Notes: generated by a model not told the origin, from the sequence alone. A stretch of 53,335 nucleotides of DNA from Rhodospirillaceae bacterium (GCA_002724635.1 PBPM01000084.1:1-53335), one strand, 5' to 3'; shown: positions 27,131 to 36,359, numbered from the stretch's first letter. Made by a program: numbers and translations.

Positions 27131-29620
27131 ATGGCTATCACTACAGTTTCTGTTTTGACCAAAATTGGGATTATTGCCGACGAGATGACGCCGCCGCGTG
27201 GGCTTGCTGGCATCGTGCGCCCTGTATTCTCCGTTGTTGCGGTGGCCTATGCCTATTTCTTCATTCACATTTCATTCTTTGGGCCACCGGTCGAGGAGGT
27301 TTTCCGCGGGACCTTTGTGCTCGGGGTCGCCGTGATGTCACTTTTGGCGTTTAAGAACCGTCAGTATTCGTTCCGCAAACAAGCTGTTTGGCTTGATGAG
27401 GTATTTGCAATCATAAATCTGGCAATGCTCGGGGGGGCGATTGCGATTTGGCTGCATTATCAAGTTGGTGATCATCCTCCACGCTGGTTCCGTTACTTCG
27501 ACGATGATGTACGAGTGATCGGTTTCGTGGGCGCGGCACTCGGGTTCGTGCTCTATGTAATCGAAGGTTACCGAGTAAAACGCGGTGATGGCTTCACTAT
27601 TTCTGACGTTCTCTTTCTCAGCTGCATCGTGGTCTCAGTCCTTTGGTGGGTTGAAAATGTTCAGGAACTCAGGATTGCGACGGGGCGACCAATTCCGGTC
27701 GAGCTTTTTATCTATTCTGTTATGATGGTCGCGGTTAGCTTGGAAATCGCACGGCGCATAGTAGGCCCTTTGATTCCTCTGCTAGGTTTCCTGTTCTTTA
27801 TCTATTCGTTCGAGGATGTTGGTCAGGCTATGCCCGGGCTGCTAAATCATCCCGGCTATCAGGCCGAGGAAGTGATGGACTTCCTCATAGCCTCAACCGA
27901 GGGCATGTTTGGGCTAATCACGAACGTGTTCGCCACTTTCATCGTGATATTTGTAATTCTAGGCGCGTTTCTTGAGAAGACCGGTCTGGGCGCGGTCATC
28001 ATTAATACCGCCTATCGGATCACTGGCGCCAAGACTGGTGGTCCCGGGCTTGCTGCGGTCATTAGCTCTGGCCTCTTCGGGATGATCTCGGGTAGCGGCG
28101 TGGCCAATGTTATGACCACGGGCACGCTTACAATCCCGCTGATGAAGCGCGTCGGTTATCGGCCCGCGTTTGCTGGTGGCGTTGAAGCCGCTGCTTCGAC
28201 GGGTGGAGCATATATGCCACCGATCATGGGGGCCGGCGCCTTCCTGCTAGCGGAGCTAACCGAGACCCCATATTTTGATATCGTCAAGATCGCGGTCATA
28301 CCAGCTGTTCTATATTATCTATCGGTTGGACTGATCGTTTATTTTCGAGCAAAGCGTGATCGGTTGCATGGTGTACCGATCGAAGAATTGCCGCGTTGGG
28401 TCGATATTGTTCCTCGGCTACATCTTTTGCTCCCCATCCCAGCGATGGTTTTCTTTCTTGTTATTGGTGACTCTCCTTTCTTGGCTGCGGCTAAGACCAT
28501 CCTTTTGATCCTCATGCTAAAGTTGGTTGATCTGCTTTTATCGATACCAACGGTTAAGTCTAGGACCTCTTGGAGACCCTACCTGCTGATATCTGTTGTT
28601 GCGGGTGTGCTTGTGTTTTTTTTCGGCATGAAAGTTGGAGCGCCGTTTAACTGGTTTGTCGAGGACTATGTGGGCATTGGCTTCGGGGACGCGGCTTATT
28701 GGGTTGTTTTTACATTTATCGTTTTGAAAATTGGTGAACTGCTCATCTACGGTCGCGATGAGACGCTGGCAGCCGAACAGGCCGGCCGACAGAAGAATGA
28801 AAATATGATCGGCGTCAGCATGGACGAAACGCCGATGACTGGCCTTTTGGATGTGCTGGTTGAGATGGTTCGAACTATCTGGGTATCGCTTGAGGCGGGC
28901 GCGCGAAATACTCTGGTAGTGAGTTGTATAGCTGGTGTACTCGGCATTCTTCTGTCGGCCGCCACCAAGACCGATTTGCCGAGCACAATTGGTGGCGTCT
29001 TGATCTCGGCGAGTGGCGGCATCCTGCCTATCACTATCGTTTTAATTATTATTGCGGGCTACATCATTGGCATGGGATTACCGATTGTCGCGAGCTACGT
29101 CTTGCTGGCGATCTTCTCGGTTGGCGCGCTGGTTGAACTAGGCGTCCCTAGCTTAGCTGCGCACATGATCAGTTACTGGGTTGCGGTGGTAAGTGCCGTC
29201 ACACCACCAGTGGCTTTGGCTGCTTTTGCAGCCAGTTCGATATCTCAGTCGGATCCAGTGGCAACTGGGAATCAAGCCTTCAAAATGGCTTCTACAATCC
29301 TGATCATGCCCTTCCTTTTCGTATACACGCCCTTGCTTCTAGACGGGACAACACTTGAGATTACGATTACGGCTGCAGCCTGTATCTTTGGTGTAATCGG
29401 TTGGGCGATTTTCTTGGAAGGCTTCGGTAACGGTAGGCTTATCCGTCCGCTAGCTGGGCTTGTTGCGGCCTGCTTGCTGCTGCCGACTGGAGCGATCATC
29501 TCATTGATCTTTGGCTTCGAAAGCGAATTACTGTATGAGCTTTATGCCATTGGCGCCGTGCTGATGGTGTTTCTCTTGCTTGCGCTCTGGCGGGATCGGT
29601 TGGTTTCTGGCCGGGCTTGA
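27131..29620 (+). CDS. TRAP transporter permease, fused small and large subunits (4TM-12TM)
   Basis: An 829-residue inner-membrane protein combining DctQ-like and DctM-like parts, as normal for TAXI systems. About 16 or more hydrophobic segments are visible. The DctM region includes GMISGSGVANVMTTGTLTIPLMK and FAGGVEAAASTGGAYMPPIMGAGAF, the hallmark of TRAP large subunits, and later GMGLPIVASYV with SAVTPPVALAAFA. The start at ATG 27131 is supported by homologous-looking sequence from there and a GGGGACTCG upstream; an earlier in-frame start would add 35 unrelated residues. Transport is driven by an ion gradient. A+T-rich like its receptor. Confidence 0.93.
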   Translation: MAITTVSVLTKIGIIADEMTPPRGLAGIVRPVFSVVAVAYAYFFIHISFFGPPVEEVFRGTFVLGVAVMSLLAFKNRQYSFRKQAVWLDEVFAIINLAMLGGAIAIWLHYQVGDHPPRWFRYFDDDVRVIGFVGAALGFVLYVIEGYRVKRGDGFTISDVLFLSCIVVSVLWWVENVQELRIATGRPIPVELFIYSVMMVAVSLEIARRIVGPLIPLLGFLFFIYSFEDVGQAMPGLLNHPGYQAEEVMDFLIASTEGMFGLITNVFATFIVIFVILGAFLEKTGLGAVIINTAYRITGAKTGGPGLAAVISSGLFGMISGSGVANVMTTGTLTIPLMKRVGYRPAFAGGVEAAASTGGAYMPPIMGAGAFLLAELTETPYFDIVKIAVIPAVLYYLSVGLIVYFRAKRDRLHGVPIEELPRWVDIVPRLHLLLPIPAMVFFLVIGDSPFLAAAKTILLILMLKLVDLLLSIPTVKSRTSWRPYLLISVVAGVLVFFFGMKVGAPFNWFVEDYVGIGFGDAAYWVVFTFIVLKIGELLIYGRDETLAAEQAGRQKNENMIGVSMDETPMTGLLDVLVEMVRTIWVSLEAGARNTLVVSCIAGVLGILLSAATKTDLPSTIGGVLISASGGILPITIVLIIIAGYIIGMGLPIVASYVLLAIFSVGALVELGVPSLAAHMISYWVAVVSAVTPPVALAAFAASSISQSDPVATGNQAFKMASTILIMPFLFVYTPLLLDGTTLEITITAAACIFGVIGWAIFLEGFGNGRLIRPLAGLVAACLLLPTGAIISLIFGFESELLYELYAIGAVLMVFLLLALWRDRLVSGRA

Positions 29621-29682
29621 GTTCGGAGCGAATACACAGCCGCTTTTTCGCGCAGTTCATGAAGCCCTGGGCGGGGCTAGAT

Positions 29683-30084
29683 ATGGCGGCATGCACTATC
29701 GGACGCGTGCCGCTGATGACCTCTGTTGTCGGAAGTTGTCCCCCGCCTGACTGGCTTATTGATCGTGAGCGTCTGTTTTCAAAGGGGCCACCCCGCGTCC
29801 GCGCGCCTGATATCTGGCGTTTCGACGGTGATCCGCTAGAGGCGGCGTAGCCACGCCTCAATGCGGCGATTCTCGGGGCTCTGCCGTCGAAGACCGGCCT
29901 CCTTGGCTTGATAAGTGTGGAAACCGAAGCGGTCGAGAGCGCCGAGGAGGTGTCGGCGCATATTCGCGCGGCGCTCTCGCATGTTCCGGCGGACCGGCTT
30001 ATCGTCGCGCCCGACTGCAGCATAAAGTATCTGTCCCGCGAGTCCGCCAACGGTAAATTGCGGGCGATGGTCGGGGGCGCGTAG
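29683..30084 (+). pseudogene. MetE-like (cobalamin-independent methionine synthase family) remnant with central deletion
   Basis: Both ends of a UROD/MetE-like protein are recognisable, but the middle is gone. The 5' part reads TSVVGSCPPPDWLIDRERL, close to the family start TTVVGSYPQPDWLIDRE, and ends after GDPLEAA at a TAG (29848-29850). The 3' part continues in the same frame: LNAAILGALPSKTGLLGLISVETE, ESAEEVSAHIRAALSHVPADRL and IVAPDCSIKYLSRESANGKLRAM, the C-terminus of the family with the zinc-site region around the cysteine. It ends with TAG at 30082. A normal member is about 340-380 residues, so roughly 240 are missing. The stop codon lies at the apparent deletion junction. It is probably a decayed gene, without expression of a working enzyme. 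Confidence 0.75.
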
Positions 30085-30220
30085 GCCGTTCGCGCGGAGC
30101 CGGATTAACGTAACGTGCGTTGTTCGGCGGCGGCGGAAGGTTTATTAGTTGTGGCAAATGGCAAATGCATAAACGGGCTGTGGACGCGGTCCGGATAAAG
30201 ATATTTAGGGGAACGATGAC

Positions 30221-31903
30221 ATGGCGAAAATGACCGGTGCACAGGTGATGGCTGATATGCTCAAGGGCTACGGTGTTACCCATATCTTCTACGTTCCGGC
30301 GGTGCTGCGCACTACCATGGTGGAACTCGAAAAACGCACTGATATCAAACGTTTGCATGTACATTCCGAAGCAACGTCTGCCTACATGGCGGACGGCTAT
30401 GCCCGCGCCACCGGGAAGCCCGGTGTCTGCATGGCCCAGGTCATCGGCGCGCTGAACCTCGCCGCCGGCCTGCGTGATGCTTGGCTCGCTAAGGCGCCGG
30501 TGATCGCCATGACCGGCGGCCGCGATCCGAACACCAAGTTCCGTGGCGTCTATCAGGAAGTGGACGACGTGCCAGCTTTCGAACCCGTGACCAAGTTTAA
30601 TGCCACCGTCGACGAGGTCCACCGGTTCCCGGACATGGTCCGCCAGGCCTTCCGCGAGGCGACGACGGGTACCCCGGGCCCGGTCCATCTGCAGTTCCGC
30701 GGCAATGAGGGCCAGATAGACGCCGAGGAGGCGGATATGGAAGCGATGGTTGAGGCGGCGTTCGCGCAGACCCCTGCCTATCGGCCGGAGCCGTCGGAAG
30801 ATTCGTTGCGTGCCGCGATGGCGGCGATCGAGAGCGCCGAGCGTCCGATCATCGTCGCCGGCGGCGGTGTCCGCGCATCGGGCGCGCAGGCCGACGTGGT
30901 AGCGCTGGCCGAGCGGCTGAACATTCCGGTTGCGACCTCGCTCAATGGCAAGGATGCGATCCCGGCCAATCATCCGCTGTCCGTGGGCGTGGTCGGCACC
31001 TATTCGCGCGAGAGTGCCAACATCATCGTCAACGAGGCGGATCTAGTCGTCTATATAGGCTCATCGACCGGCGGCATGGTCACCCATTTCTGGGCGGTGC
31101 CGAAGATCGGTACGCCGGTCGTTCATATTGATATCGAGCCTGCCGAGATCGGCCGCAACTACCCGGTAGTGGCCGGCGTGCAGGCCGACGCGAAGGTCGC
31201 GCTAACTCGGATGCTGGCCATGACCAACGCCGAGTCCGCCGGCCGGCGCACGGTCTGGGCGGCGCGTGCGGCGGAGTTGGATCAGCAGTGGCGCGACAAG
31301 TACAACGACCTGCTCACCTCCGACGAGGTACCGATGCGTCCCGAGCGCATCTGCAAGGAGTTATCTGATCATCTGCCGAGCGATGCCATCGTCGTTGCCG
31401 ATACCGGCCATACCGGCATGTGGATGGGGGGCATGTTCGACCTGACCTCACCCGAGCAGAGTTATATGCGCTCGGCTGGCCATCTCGGCTGGGCCTTCTC
31501 GGCGGCGCTGGGAGCGAAGTGCGGAGTGCCGGAGCGTCCGGTCTTCTGTTTCACCGGCGATGCGGGGTTCTGGTACCACATCGGCGACGTCGAGACGGCA
31601 GCGCGCTGGGGAATCAACACGGTAACCCTAGTCAACAACAACTCGTCGGGTAACCAGTCGAAGCGTGGCTTCGACCGCGTCTATGGCGGCGAGCAGACGG
31701 ATGAGGCGCGCAGGCTTTGGCAGTTCACCGACGTGAACTTCGCTCGGATCGCTGAGGAGATGGGCGCGGTCGGCATCCGTGTCGAGAAGCCCGGCGAGGT
31801 CGCGGGCGCGATCCAGCAGGCCTTCGAGGCGGCGAAGACCCGGCCCGTCATCCTCGACGTTACCAGTGACCTGAACGCGTTGGCGCCGCTCGCGGTCAGC
31901 TGA
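30221..31903 (+). CDS. Thiamine-diphosphate-dependent enzyme (acetolactate-synthase-like)
   Basis: A 560-residue three-domain ThDP enzyme. The N-terminal pyrimidine-binding domain contains the catalytic Glu50 (HVHSEATSAYMADGYAR), a central domain follows (IIVAGGGVRASGA), and the C-terminal domain has the ThDP/Mg motif beginning GDAGFWYHIGDVE and ending VNNNSSGN. No regulatory ilvN-like gene is nearby, so this is more likely a catabolic carboligase, lyase or 2-keto-acid decarboxylase than biosynthetic acetolactate synthase. It leads a plus-strand run with a GST, FAH hydrolase, aldolase and reductase with gaps of 15-25 bp. Confidence 0.9.
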   Translation: MAKMTGAQVMADMLKGYGVTHIFYVPAVLRTTMVELEKRTDIKRLHVHSEATSAYMADGYARATGKPGVCMAQVIGALNLAAGLRDAWLAKAPVIAMTGGRDPNTKFRGVYQEVDDVPAFEPVTKFNATVDEVHRFPDMVRQAFREATTGTPGPVHLQFRGNEGQIDAEEADMEAMVEAAFAQTPAYRPEPSEDSLRAAMAAIESAERPIIVAGGGVRASGAQADVVALAERLNIPVATSLNGKDAIPANHPLSVGVVGTYSRESANIIVNEADLVVYIGSSTGGMVTHFWAVPKIGTPVVHIDIEPAEIGRNYPVVAGVQADAKVALTRMLAMTNAESAGRRTVWAARAAELDQQWRDKYNDLLTSDEVPMRPERICKELSDHLPSDAIVVADTGHTGMWMGGMFDLTSPEQSYMRSAGHLGWAFSAALGAKCGVPERPVFCFTGDAGFWYHIGDVETAARWGINTVTLVNNNSSGNQSKRGFDRVYGGEQTDEARRLWQFTDVNFARIAEEMGAVGIRVEKPGEVAGAIQQAFEAAKTRPVILDVTSDLNALAPLAVS

Positions 31904-31918
31904 TCTGACGGGCGGTCG

Positions 31919-32611
31919 ATGCCGATCATCCTTTATGACCTAGTGGGCCGTGACGATCGCCGGTTCAGCTCGAATTGCTGCAAGACCGTCTATGCGCTCG
32001 CCCACAAGGGCTTGGCGTTCGAGACCGCTCCGACGCGGTTTACGGACATCGTTGAGATCTGCGACGGTTTGTTCCAGACGATCCCGGTCATCCGGGACGG
32101 CGATTGTTGGGTTGGCGACAGCTGGGACATCGCAATCTACCTAGAAGAAACCTACGCCGAACTGCCGTCCGTGTTCGGCGGCTCAGCCGGGGTCGAATAT
32201 GCGCGCTTCATGGCGCAATGGAATGCCGCCCGCATTCAGCCGCTGGTCATGACAATGATCGTGCATGACATTTATGAGCGGCTCGACCCCGCCGATCAGC
32301 CCTATTTTTGGGAGAGCCGAGAGCAGCGGCTGGGCCGGCCGATCGACGAGGTGGTAAAGGGGCGCGAGGAGCGCCTGCCGGAGCTGCGTGCCCGGTTGGA
32401 GCCGCTGCGTAGTGTAGTGTCGGAGCAGCCCTTCCTCGGCGGCGTGGGGCCAGCCTATACAGACTATCTCGCCATGGCCCCGTTCATCTGGGGCCGGCGT
32501 GTGAGCCCTTTCGCGCTGCTGCAGCCCGATGATCCCGTTCATGCCTGGGCGCATCGCTGTCTAGACCTGTATGACGGGCTTATGCGCCACGACACGGATT
32601 TCGACTGGTAA
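31919..32611 (+). CDS. Glutathione S-transferase, LigE/beta-etherase-like
   Basis: A 230-residue GST with an N-terminal thioredoxin-like domain (ILYDLVGRDDRRFSSNCCKTVYAL, then TIPVIRDGDCWVGDSWDIA) and a helical C-terminal domain. The ordering and the motif GREERLPELRARLEPLR resemble the LigE-type beta-etherases that cleave lignin-derived aryl ethers. Similar GSTs also work as maleylacetoacetate-type isomerases. It starts 15 bp after the ThDP gene and is followed by FAH, fitting an aromatic or ether catabolic cluster. The substrate is inferred only. Confidence 0.82.
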   Translation: MPIILYDLVGRDDRRFSSNCCKTVYALAHKGLAFETAPTRFTDIVEICDGLFQTIPVIRDGDCWVGDSWDIAIYLEETYAELPSVFGGSAGVEYARFMAQWNAARIQPLVMTMIVHDIYERLDPADQPYFWESREQRLGRPIDEVVKGREERLPELRARLEPLRSVVSEQPFLGGVGPAYTDYLAMAPFIWGRRVSPFALLQPDDPVHAWAHRCLDLYDGLMRHDTDFDW

Positions 32612-32630
32612 TACCCCCGAGGAGGCCTCC

Positions 32631-33629
32631 ATGACCGACACACCCTTCAAGCTCGCGACGATATATTCTGGCCATGCGCCCTTTGTCGCGATGATTATCG
32701 ATGACCGTGGATGGGGGCTGGACGGTCTTTACAAGGCTTGGCGCCAGGGCAAGCGGGGCGGGGCGCTCGTCGGAGTGACGAGTATCCGGCTTCTCCTCAA
32801 CGACTGGGATCCGAATTTCGAGGCGTTGTGCGCGATGGCAGATTTCGTCGTAGCCGGGAATGCGCCGCCGGAGCTGGAGGTCGATATGAGTGCCGCGTGC
32901 TACGCACCGCCAATCCAAAATCCGGGCAAGATGATGTATGCCGCTGCTAACTACGGCGGGCACATCCGTGAGATGGTCGAAGCGGGGACCGCCAAGACCG
33001 AGGCGGAGCGCGAGAGTATGCTTGATCGCGACAAGGCGCGGGTACGGCCCTATTCCTTCCTCAAGGCCGCGAGTGCGCTGTCGGGGGCCTATGACGATAT
33101 TGTCATTCCGCCCGACACGACCAGGGTTGACTGGGAAGTTGAGCTGGCGCTCGCGATCGGTCGCTCGGGCAAGCGCGTTGCTGCCGAGCGCGCACTCGAC
33201 CATGTAGCCGGCTACATGACCACCAACGACGTTTCGGCGCGCGACTGGAACATGCGCGAGGACTGGCCCACCCTGCGAACAGACTGGTTTGGCGGCAAGA
33301 GCCATGACACGTTCGCGCCCATGGGGCCTTATTTTGTGCCGCGCGCCTTCGTGCCGGATTACCGGGATCTCCGCTTGACTCTCAAGGTGAGTGGCGAGAC
33401 TAAGCAGGATGGTGTCGCCGGTGAGATGGTGTTCTCCGTCGAGGAGCAGATCGAGCATTGTTCGACCCTGATCACGCTCGATCCTGGCGATATCATCTCG
33501 ACCGGCACGCCCGAGGGCGTCGGCCACGGGGCCGGGACCTATCTTCAGGCGGGTGACGTTGTCGAGACCGAGGTTGAAGGTCTGGGCGCCCAGCGCAACA
33601 ATGTCGTCGCGGAAGTAGTCGACGGGTAA
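32631..33629 (+). CDS. Fumarylacetoacetate hydrolase family protein
   Basis: A 332-residue FAH-fold metal enzyme. The metal-binding E-x-E lies in DWEVELALAIGRSG, and DPGDIISTGTPEGVG is the characteristic C-terminal loop. Family members hydrolyse C-C bonds of acylpyruvates, decarboxylate oxaloacetate-like acids or hydrate dienoates. The N-terminal 120 residues (KLATIYSGHAPFVAMIIDDRG) belong to the long form of the family. A strong GAGGAGGCCTCC site sets the start. Likely works in the same pathway as the neighbouring GST and aldolase. The other two FAH copies at 46.6-48.3 kb are of the shorter type. Confidence 0.88.
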   Translation: MTDTPFKLATIYSGHAPFVAMIIDDRGWGLDGLYKAWRQGKRGGALVGVTSIRLLLNDWDPNFEALCAMADFVVAGNAPPELEVDMSAACYAPPIQNPGKMMYAAANYGGHIREMVEAGTAKTEAERESMLDRDKARVRPYSFLKAASALSGAYDDIVIPPDTTRVDWEVELALAIGRSGKRVAAERALDHVAGYMTTNDVSARDWNMREDWPTLRTDWFGGKSHDTFAPMGPYFVPRAFVPDYRDLRLTLKVSGETKQDGVAGEMVFSVEEQIEHCSTLITLDPGDIISTGTPEGVGHGAGTYLQAGDVVETEVEGLGAQRNNVVAEVVDG

Positions 33630-33654
33630 GTCGACCAGCAACAGGAGGCCCATC

Positions 33655-34434
33655 ATGGCCAATGCCGAAATCGTCGATCTGTATCCGAGTGTGGAAGACC
33701 AAGTCTCACCTGAGGAATGGGAGACGCGGGTAAACCTCGCAGCTAGCTACCGGTTGGCGGATCTCTACGAGATGACCGACATGACCCGCACCCATATCTC
33801 GGCGCGGGTGCCCGGCGAGGAAACCTTCCTGCTCAACCCATACGGGCTGATGTTCAACGAGGTCACGGCTTCGAGCCTGATCAAGTGCGATCTAGATGGG
33901 AATGAGATCGCCAACAACGGCCCCTATAAGATCAACCGTGCGGGCTTCACGATCCATAGCGCGGTGCATGCGGCGAGGCCTGAGATCGCCTGCGTCATGC
34001 ACACCCATTCCGATGCCGGCCTCGCCCTGTCGGCGATGAAATGCGGGCTCCTGTTTATCACCCAGCATTCCATGCGCTTCTACAACCGGATTTCCTATCA
34101 CGACTACGAGGGGCCGGCGCTCGACCTGGATGAGCGTCAGCGGCTGGTCGCGGATCTTGGTGACAATCTGGCCATGGTCCTTCGCAACCATGGGTTCCTC
34201 GCCGCGGGCGGGTCTATGTCCGAGGCTTTCTCGGTGATGTTCTATCTCGAGAAATGCGCGACGAGCCAGATTCAGGCCCTGGCAGCGGGCGGACCCGACG
34301 CGCTGGTCTATCCGTCCGATGAGGTCTGCGAGAAGTCGGCGCAGCTGTTCGAGAACGCTCTGCCGGTGGCGACGCGCGACTGGGCGGGCCATCTACGCCG
34401 TCTCGACGCGCTGGATCCGAGCTACCGCAGCTGA
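33655..34434 (+). CDS. Class II aldolase/adducin-family protein
   Basis: A 259-residue zinc-dependent aldolase-fold protein. The zinc ligands are the HxH of CVMHTHSDAGLA and a later histidine in LRNHGFLAAGG. FLLNPYGLMFNEVTASSL is the substrate-loop segment of the family. Related enzymes cleave sugar phosphates such as fuculose-1-phosphate, or decarboxylate sugar acids; many adducin-like members have no known reaction. It has a strong ACAGGAGGCCC ribosome-binding site and follows FAH by 25 bp in the same run. Confidence 0.87.
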   Translation: MANAEIVDLYPSVEDQVSPEEWETRVNLAASYRLADLYEMTDMTRTHISARVPGEETFLLNPYGLMFNEVTASSLIKCDLDGNEIANNGPYKINRAGFTIHSAVHAARPEIACVMHTHSDAGLALSAMKCGLLFITQHSMRFYNRISYHDYEGPALDLDERQRLVADLGDNLAMVLRNHGFLAAGGSMSEAFSVMFYLEKCATSQIQALAAGGPDALVYPSDEVCEKSAQLFENALPVATRDWAGHLRRLDALDPSYRS

Positions 34435-34456
34435 CGTGGCTGAGTAGCGGACGCAA

Positions 34457-35470
34457 ATGCGCGCGGCTGTCCTCGCGAAGGCAGGCATCGACAATCTCGC
34501 GGTTGTCGATCTGCCGGACCCCGAGCCGGGTCTCGGTGAGGTTCTCGTGCGGGTCCGGGCTGCGACGTTGAATTACCGCGACCTTTTGACGGTCGAGGGC
34601 GGCTACGGCTCGCGCCAACGAACGGAGAATTTGATCCCCGTTTCTGACGGGGCAGGCGAGGTGGTCGCGGTCGGCGACGGTGTCACGCGGTTTGTCGTCG
34701 GCGACCGGGTGGTCGCCAACTTCTTCCAGAATTGGCTGTCGGGTGAACCCGACGAGGTTGGGCTTCACTCCGGCCTAGGCGGGATGATTGACGGGATGGC
34801 CTGCGAATTACGGGTGCTCCCGGAATATGGCCTCTGTCACACGCCGACCCACCTGACCGACGCTGAGGCGGCGGCGCTACCCTGCGCCGGCCTGACGGCG
34901 TGGAGTGCGGTCATCGATCAGGGTGGCGTGAAGCCCGGCGACCTAGTGCTGACCCAAGGTTCGGGCGGGGTCTCGGTCTTTGCACTCCAGTTCGCCAAGC
35001 TGGCCGGCGCAGAGGTGATCGCCACCTCCTCTTCGGATGCCAAGCTAGAGCGGCTCGAGTCTCTAGGCGCGGATTATCTGATCAACTATGGCAAAACACC
35101 TGAATGGGCGCGCCGCGCACGGGAAATCGCCGGGGGCAAGGGGCTCGATGTGGTGGTGGAGGTCGGCGGTGCAGGCACCCTGGAGCAATCGGTCAAGGCG
35201 GTGCGTTTGGGGGGCGCGGTCATGCTGATTGGAGTTTTGTCCGGCGCGAAGCATGATTTCCGCCTGCCGCTGGTTGTGACCCGCAAGATCCGCCTCGAGG
35301 GCGTAACCTGCGGCTCATATGCGCAATTCTCGATGATGCTAAGAGCTGTGGCGCAGAACGGCCTGAAGCCCGCTCTCGACGATCGCCGTTTCGCTCTGGA
35401 TGAGTTGCCCGCAGCGCTTGCACATCTACGCACGGGCGCCCATTTCGGCAAGGTCGTTGTCGAAATCTGA
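34457..35470 (+). CDS. Zinc-free MDR-superfamily NAD(P)H-dependent reductase
   Basis: A 337-residue medium-chain dehydrogenase/reductase. The GroES-like N-terminal domain contains VRAATLNYRDLLTVEGGY, and the Rossmann part has VLTQGSGGVSVFALQFAKLAG with the nucleotide-binding glycines. The catalytic and structural zinc cysteines of alcohol dehydrogenases are absent, placing it among quinone-oxidoreductase / NAD-dependent alcohol dehydrogenase-like enoyl reductases. It is the last gene of the ThDP-GST-FAH-aldolase run. The substrate is unknown. Confidence 0.87.
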   Translation: MRAAVLAKAGIDNLAVVDLPDPEPGLGEVLVRVRAATLNYRDLLTVEGGYGSRQRTENLIPVSDGAGEVVAVGDGVTRFVVGDRVVANFFQNWLSGEPDEVGLHSGLGGMIDGMACELRVLPEYGLCHTPTHLTDAEAAALPCAGLTAWSAVIDQGGVKPGDLVLTQGSGGVSVFALQFAKLAGAEVIATSSSDAKLERLESLGADYLINYGKTPEWARRAREIAGGKGLDVVVEVGGAGTLEQSVKAVRLGGAVMLIGVLSGAKHDFRLPLVVTRKIRLEGVTCGSYAQFSMMLRAVAQNGLKPALDDRRFALDELPAALAHLRTGAHFGKVVVEI

Positions 35471-35611
35471 CCCGCCGGGTCGCCGCGAGGATAATTCGGG
35501 CTAAAGCGGTTGCCATCGGCCCCGTTTTCGCGAATGCTTGTTCCAACGAAATAGTTGATCCACGCGAGAACAGTCAATTGCGGTGCGGATCCAAAATCTT
35601 TGGGGGGATAC

Positions 35612-36265
35612 ATGAAGAAATACCTAATTGCCGCGGGCGCGCTCCTTTCCTTGACAACACCGGCGCTTGCACATCACCCGCTCGGTGGCTTGCCAATGGA
35701 CACATTCGCCCACGGCCTCCTGTCGGGTATCGGCCACCCGATGCTGGGTTTCGACCATCTCTTCTTTATCGCCCTCATAGGCATCGCGGCGCTCTACACC
35801 GGGTATCGCTGGATCGCACCCGGGGCGTACATCGCTGCCATGCTCTTCGGCACGCTCGCCATGAGCCTTGGCCTGGCGTTGCCGGCCGCGGAAATCGTCA
35901 TTGGCCTGTCGCTTTTGGTCCTCGGCGGCGTCGTTCTGTCGGGCCGGGCGCTTTCCATAGGTCCCGCGGTGGTGTTGTTTACGCTCTTCGGCCTGTTCCA
36001 CGGCTCCGCTTTCGGCGGATTAATCGCAGCTCAGGAGGCCGGGGTCGGCGGCGGCGTCCTTGTCGGCTACTTGGTAGGGCTCGGCGCCAGCCAGTATCTG
36101 ATCGCGCTCGCGGCCGGTTGGATTCTCGGAACCGGCCTGAAGGCCGTCGATGCGTCCGCCGTGCAGGTGCGCCTCGCGGGCGCGGTCGTGGCCGGCGTCG
36201 GCGTATTCCTATCGCTGGAGAATGCCGAGGCGCTGATCTTTGCAGCCATGGGCTGGGCTGTCTGA
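35612..36265 (+). CDS. HupE/UreJ-family membrane protein, putative nickel/cobalt transporter
   Basis: A 217-residue integral membrane protein with an N-terminal signal segment (MKKYLIAAGALLSLTTPALA) and about six further hydrophobic segments. The family motif HPMLGFDHLFF lies near residue 45, and FGLFHGSAFGG carries another conserved histidine pair. Such proteins import Ni or Co for hydrogenase, urease or cobalamin. Neither urease nor hydrogenase genes are in this window. TGGGGGGATAC precedes the ATG. The upstream 141 bp was checked by eye for a cobalamin riboswitch and none could be supported. It ends at a clear intrinsic terminator. Confidence 0.9.
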   Translation: MKKYLIAAGALLSLTTPALAHHPLGGLPMDTFAHGLLSGIGHPMLGFDHLFFIALIGIAALYTGYRWIAPGAYIAAMLFGTLAMSLGLALPAAEIVIGLSLLVLGGVVLSGRALSIGPAVVLFTLFGLFHGSAFGGLIAAQEAGVGGGVLVGYLVGLGASQYLIALAAGWILGTGLKAVDASAVQVRLAGAVVAGVGVFLSLENAEALIFAAMGWAV

Positions 36266-36293
36266 CAGCGCTCGATACGGACACCCGAATTTG

Positions 36294-36335
36294 AAAAGGG
36301 CGCGGGCGCGAGCCGGCGCCCTTTTGTGTTAAAAT
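36294..36335 (+). terminator. Rho-independent terminator after hupE
   Basis: AAAAGGGCGC (36294-36303) pairs perfectly with GCGCCCTTTT (36316-36325) around a 12-base loop, and the run continues TGTGTT. This separates the hupE transcript from the selenoprotein candidate downstream. Confidence 0.85.
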
Positions 36336-36359
36336 GTCGCTAACGAAACCAATGCGACG

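Noticed and set aside
29617-29850. Stand-alone 77-aa protein after the TRAP permease
   Set aside because: It is the N-terminal remnant of the MetE-like pseudogene; family sequence resumes in the same frame right after its stop.
30221-31903. Acetolactate synthase large subunit (ilvB)
   Set aside because: No regulatory subunit gene and a catabolic neighbourhood; the substrate is left open.
35471-35611. Cobalamin or nickel riboswitch upstream of hupE
   Set aside because: No recognisable B12-box or other aptamer core, and the gap is shorter than a typical cobalamin aptamer.
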